From the NCBI RefSeq assembly GCF_019968605.1, contig NZ_CP082966.1, positions 2,841,501 through 2,905,500 of the forward strand: a stretch of DNA of 64,000 nucleotides, given 5' to 3'. A model generated the notes under the pieces. The model saw only the letters and a program-made list of their open reading frames with translations. It had not been told where the DNA came from and ran no database searches. Made by a program: the position numbers and the translations under genes. The stretch comes from Polaribacter litorisediminis. GTDB taxonomy: Bacteria; Bacteroidota; Bacteroidia; Flavobacteriales; Flavobacteriaceae. How positions within the stretch are numbered: the first letter of the stretch is position 1; every line of letters starts with the position of its first letter. Positions 60,758 through 64,000 of this stretch are shown here, piece by piece.

Positions 60758-63187
60758 ATGGAGTCAATGATGATTTACATGCCAATTGTAATGGCAGTTT
60801 TAGGCTTAATCTATATGTGGATTAAGAAATCTTGGGTAATGAAACAAGATGCAGGAGATGGTAAAATGAAAGAAATTTCAGATTATATTTACGAAGGTGC
60901 ACTCGCCTTTTTAAGCGCAGAATATAAATTACTCGCTATCTTTGTAGTAATTGTCAGTGTTGCATTAGCCGCTGTATCTTTTATAGTACCTACAACACAC
61001 TGGTTAATTGTAATTGCTTTTATTTTTGGAGCTGTTTTTTCTGCTTTTGCAGGAAATATAGGAATGAAGATTGCTACCAAAACAAATGTTAGAACTACAC
61101 AAGCTGCAAAAACAAGTTTACCAAATGCTCTAAAAGTATCTTTTGGTGGCGGAACCGTAATGGGTCTTGGAGTTGCTGGTTTGGCTGTTTTAGGTTTAAC
61201 AATATTCTTTATTATATTTTATAACTACTTTATGGGCGGTGCAGAAGGTGTTTTTTCTGTTGATAAAATGACCATCGTTTTAGAAACCTTAGCTGGTTTT
61301 TCTTTAGGTGCAGAATCTATTGCATTGTTTGCAAGAGTTGGTGGAGGAATTTATACAAAAGCAGCAGATGTTGGTGCTGATTTAGTGGGTAAAGTAGAAG
61401 CTGGAATTCCAGAAGATGACCCAAGAAACCCAGCCACAATTGCAGATAATGTTGGTGATAATGTTGGTGATGTTGCAGGAATGGGAGCCGATTTATTTGG
61501 TTCTTATGTTGCAACAGTTTTAGCAGCCATGGTTTTAGGAAACTATATCATTAAAGATATGGGAGGTTCAATCGATGATGCTTTTGGCGGAATTGGTCCT
61601 ATTTTATTACCAATGGCAATTGCTGGAGTTGGAATTATCATTTCTATAATTGGTACAATGTTGGTGAAAATTAGCTCTAATGATGCTAAAGAAGACCAAG
61701 TAATGGGCGCTTTAAATAAAGGAAACTGGACTTCTATTATATTAGTTGCAGGAGCTTGTTTTGGTTTAGTTACTTGGATGTTGCCAGAAACAATGACTAT
61801 GGAGTTCTTCGGAGAAGGACCTCAACAAATTTCTTCTATGAGAGTGTTTTATGCTACCTTAGTTGGTTTGGTTGTAGGTGCTGTAATATCATCAGTAACG
61901 GAATATTATACAGGCTTAGGGAAATCTCCAATCTTAAAAATAGTGCAACAATCATCAACTGGAGCAGGAACCAACATTATTGCAGGTTTGGCAACCGGTA
62001 TGATTTCTACATTTCCATCTGTATTATTATTTGCAGGTGCAATTTGGGCTTCTTATGCTTTTGCAGGTTTTTACGGAGTTGCTTTGGCAGCTTCTGCAAT
62101 GATGGCTACAACAGCAATGCAACTAGCTATCGATGCTTTTGGACCTATTGCCGATAATGCAGGTGGTATTGCTGAAATGAGTGAACAAGAACCAATTGTA
62201 AGAGAACGTACCGATATTTTAGATGCTGTTGGAAATACAACTGCTGCAACTGGAAAAGGTTTTGCCATTGCCTCTGCGGCATTAACTTCATTAGCTTTAT
62301 TTGCTGCTTATGTAACTTTTACAGGAATTGACGGAATTAATATTTTTAAAGCACCAGTTTTAGCCATGTTATTTGTTGGTGGTATGGTACCTGTGGTATT
62401 TTCTGCACTGGCAATGAACGCCGTTGGAAAAGCTGCTATGGAAATGGTACAAGAAGTAAGAAGACAGTTTAAAGAAATTCCTGGAATTATGGAAGGAACT
62501 GGAAAGCCTGAATATGATAAATGTGTGGCAATTTCTACGGAAGCTTCTTTAAGAGAAATGATGTTACCAGGTTTATTAACTATTGGTTTTCCATTAATTA
62601 TTGCTTTTGTTCCAATGATTTTTGGAATGGATAATTTAGCAATTGCAGAAATGTTAGGTGGTTATATGGCTGGTGTTACTGTTTCTGGTGTACTTTGGGC
62701 AATCTTTCAAAACAACGCAGGTGGTGCTTGGGATAATGCAAAAAAGTCTTTCGAAGCTGGGGTTGAAATCAATGGAGAAATGACCTATAAAGGTTCTGAA
62801 GCACATAAAGCTGCGGTAACTGGTGATACTGTTGGAGATCCGTTTAAAGATACTTCTGGTCCTTCCATGAATATTTTAATTAAACTTACCTGTTTAATTG
62901 GCCTAGTCATTGCACCTATTTTAGGTGGTCATGTTGCTGATGCTCATGCTATCCATGATATTAAAAAGGAAGTTATTATAGAACAAAACAACCAAAACGC
63001 TATTGCAACATTAATTACGACAACAACAATTGATGGAAAAACAGTTACTGAAACTCAAAAAATTGAAGGAACGATAGCAGAAATAGAAAAGAAAGCAAAT
63101 TTAGCTGGAGAAATTGTTTCAATGGATGTGAAAAAAAATACAGAAACTACCGAAAAAGAAATTGAAATTATTATTGAGAAAAAATAA
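60758..63187 (+). CDS. hppA: Sodium-translocating membrane pyrophosphatase
   Basis: An 809-residue, roughly 16-helix ion pump driven by PPi. Substrate-site blocks are [40 protein letters not shown] and [15 protein letters not shown]. The [10 protein letters not shown] motif has Ala, not Lys, at the position that marks K+-dependent enzymes, and these are typically Na+ pumps. After the last helix, residues from about 735 form a charged tail ([15 protein letters not shown]..., later EIEIIIEKK), longer than in standard enzymes. Strong terminator follows. Confidence 0.95.
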   Translation: MESMMIYMPIVMAVLGLIYMWIKKSWVMKQDAGDGKMKEISDYIYEGALAFLSAEYKLLAIFVVIVSVALAAVSFIVPTTHWLIVIAFIFGAVFSAFAGNIGMKIATKTNVRTTQAAKTSLPNALKVSFGGGTVMGLGVAGLAVLGLTIFFIIFYNYFMGGAEGVFSVDKMTIVLETLAGFSLGAESIALFARVGGGIYTKAADVGADLVGKVEAGIPEDDPRNPATIADNVGDNVGDVAGMGADLFGSYVATVLAAMVLGNYIIKDMGGSIDDAFGGIGPILLPMAIAGVGIIISIIGTMLVKISSNDAKEDQVMGALNKGNWTSIILVAGACFGLVTWMLPETMTMEFFGEGPQQISSMRVFYATLVGLVVGAVISSVTEYYTGLGKSPILKIVQQSSTGAGTNIIAGLATGMISTFPSVLLFAGAIWASYAFAGFYGVALAASAMMATTAMQLAIDAFGPIADNAGGIAEMSEQEPIVRERTDILDAVGNTTAATGKGFAIASAALTSLALFAAYVTFTGIDGINIFKAPVLAMLFVGGMVPVVFSALAMNAVGKAAMEMVQEVRRQFKEIPGIMEGTGKPEYDKCVAISTEASLREMMLPGLLTIGFPLIIAFVPMIFGMDNLAIAEMLGGYMAGVTVSGVLWAIFQNNAGGAWDNAKKSFEAGVEINGEMTYKGSEAHKAAVTGDTVGDPFKDTSGPSMNILIKLTCLIGLVIAPILGGHVADAHAIHDIKKEVIIEQNNQNAIATLITTTTIDGKTVTETQKIEGTIAEIEKKANLAGEIVSMDVKKNTETTEKEIEIIIEKK

Positions 63188-63212
63188 TAATTTTCTTTTT
63201 CATAGCTTATTA

Positions 63213-63239
63213 AAAACCACACCTAGTGTGGTTTTTTTT
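63213..63239 (+). terminator. hppA terminator
   Basis: AAAACCACAC pairs with GTGTGGTTTT around a CTA loop, followed by Ts. Confidence 0.85.
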
Positions 63240-63759
63240 GTGAAATAGAAAAGAAAAAAGGGCGTTTTATTGCGGTTATTTCAATGTAGAATTGGCATAG
63301 GAAACGTAAAAAGTAAAAAAAAGAATAGTGCGTATTAAAAAGCTGATTAAAAATTATTGTTGTCCGATAAAAGTTAAAAAGACCGCTTTCGCTGTTAGAA
63401 TCAAGAACAAAGACTTGAATATAACTAACTGAAAAACAATAGTATTACGATTTTAAATTTTTCGATACATCATAAATTCTAAAGCGGTTTTAATAGCAAG
63501 GTGTACTACTTTAAAAACTCTTGAAAATCAAGACTATCAATACTTTAAAACACTTTAGCTAATTTTAATCGGTCAACACTAATTAAAAATTATTGCATCC
63601 TCCTTTTCCATGAACAGCATGTAGCGATGATGCTATAAAACATATTAAACTAGGATAGGTTTATCAGGATTCTTTTTATCTGCCATCATAGACTTCAATT
63701 AGGCTTAGCAAGAAACAAAAATTAAATTATCTTTATACTTTTTTAAAAATTGTGCCAGT
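63240..63759. other. Intergenic region without a recognised gene
   Basis: About 520 bases. A 34-codon frame with GTG start near 63329 (RIKKLIKNYCCPIKVKKTAF) is present but lacks support. No hairpin pair, repeat or tRNA stands out. Confidence 0.4.
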
Positions 63760-64000
63760 ATGGTAGAAATTGAAATAATTGCTGATAGCCCAAAAGAAAC
63801 CATAAATCAAATAAAAAATGTTTTAGGCGGCTCTATTCAAGAAAACTGGGGAGAATTTACCTTAAGGATTGAGAATGAAAATGCCACTGGAAACATCCGA
63901 TATATCCCTTTTGATTGGGGAGTAAATCTGTTAGATTTCGACATTACATTTCATAAAGAAATCATCTTTAAAATTAAAGCACATCGTAAATTTAACCCCA
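63760..64000 (+). CDS. AraC family regulator, N-terminal fragment
   Basis: Partial gene running off the right edge; 80 codons are present. The start reads MVEIEIIADSPKETINQIKN and leads to IRYIPFDWGVNLLDFDITFH and EIIFKIKAHRKFNP. This DWGVNLLDFD type of wording occurs in the sensory half of flavobacterial AraC-family regulators, recognised from memory. The helix-turn-helix is outside the window, so the call is tentative. Confidence 0.6.
   Translation, partial: MVEIEIIADSPKETINQIKNVLGGSIQENWGEFTLRIENENATGNIRYIPFDWGVNLLDFDITFHKEIIFKIKAHRKFNP

Noticed and set aside
63329..63433. Small 34-codon frame with GTG start
   Set aside because: No promoter, no membrane or signal feature and no family resemblance; not called.

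Overview
The window looks like a chromosome segment from a marine flavobacterium (Bacteroidota, Flavobacteriaceae; a Polaribacter- or Tenacibaculum-like genome fits, inferred from protein character only). The reasons are the high AT content, the fused SecDF, promoters of the Bacteroidota type (TTG, then TAnnTTTG), almost no Shine-Dalgarno sites, many lipoproteins, and the flavobacterial repeat families in the gaps. Most of it is ordinary chromosome with short operons. LEFT (1-11.4 kb): the 5' end of formate-tetrahydrofolate ligase, a small conserved protein, secDF, a hypoxanthine phosphoribosyltransferase-adenylate kinase fusion and obg. Then comes a minus-strand BlaI / M56-TonB / TPR / lipoprotein operon with a perfect 36-bp palindrome in front of blaI, and a DUF456 membrane protein. 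MOBILE AND REPEAT-RICH PART (11.5-14.4 kb): a complete IS66-type element with 13-bp ends and a perfect 8-bp target duplication, a PhnA-like gene, and a GIY-YIG gene bracketed by inverted hairpin repeats. CATABOLIC PART (14.4-31.9 kb): adenine deaminase, a three-part kinase/M23/aminotransferase protein, a large TolB-amidohydrolase, a local tandem duplication that made a truncated 5-formyl-THF cyclo-ligase copy, and a complete 4-hydroxyproline degradation cluster (deaminase, semialdehyde dehydrogenase, DUF885 peptidase, epimerase, FAD dehydrogenase) facing a divergent AraC-type regulator. ACCESSORY ISLAND (33.4-36.5 kb): directly after corA lie a sigma factor, a membrane protein, a RelE/Xre toxin-antitoxin pair, a second degenerate corA 3' end, and a GC-rich orphan gene whose N-terminus looks like proteins associated with extracellular contractile injection systems. 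This is the least ordinary part of the window. RIGHT (36.6-64 kb): hydrolase, cyclase, hemW, ruvC, mnmD, ilvE, a PqqB-like hydrolase, a hybrid histidine kinase, an inward-rectifier K+ channel, tag, an M24 peptidase, folA, thyA, a nucleoside transporter, a bifunctional nuclease, etfAB, a pyruvate dehydrogenase beta subunit, soluble and membrane pyrophosphatases, and the start of another AraC-family regulator. Several folate genes (fhs, 5-FCL, folA, thyA) occur but are scattered. Hairpin repeats have been captured inside the reading frames at the start of hemW and the end of ruvC. I saw no rRNA, tRNA, CRISPR array or prophage.
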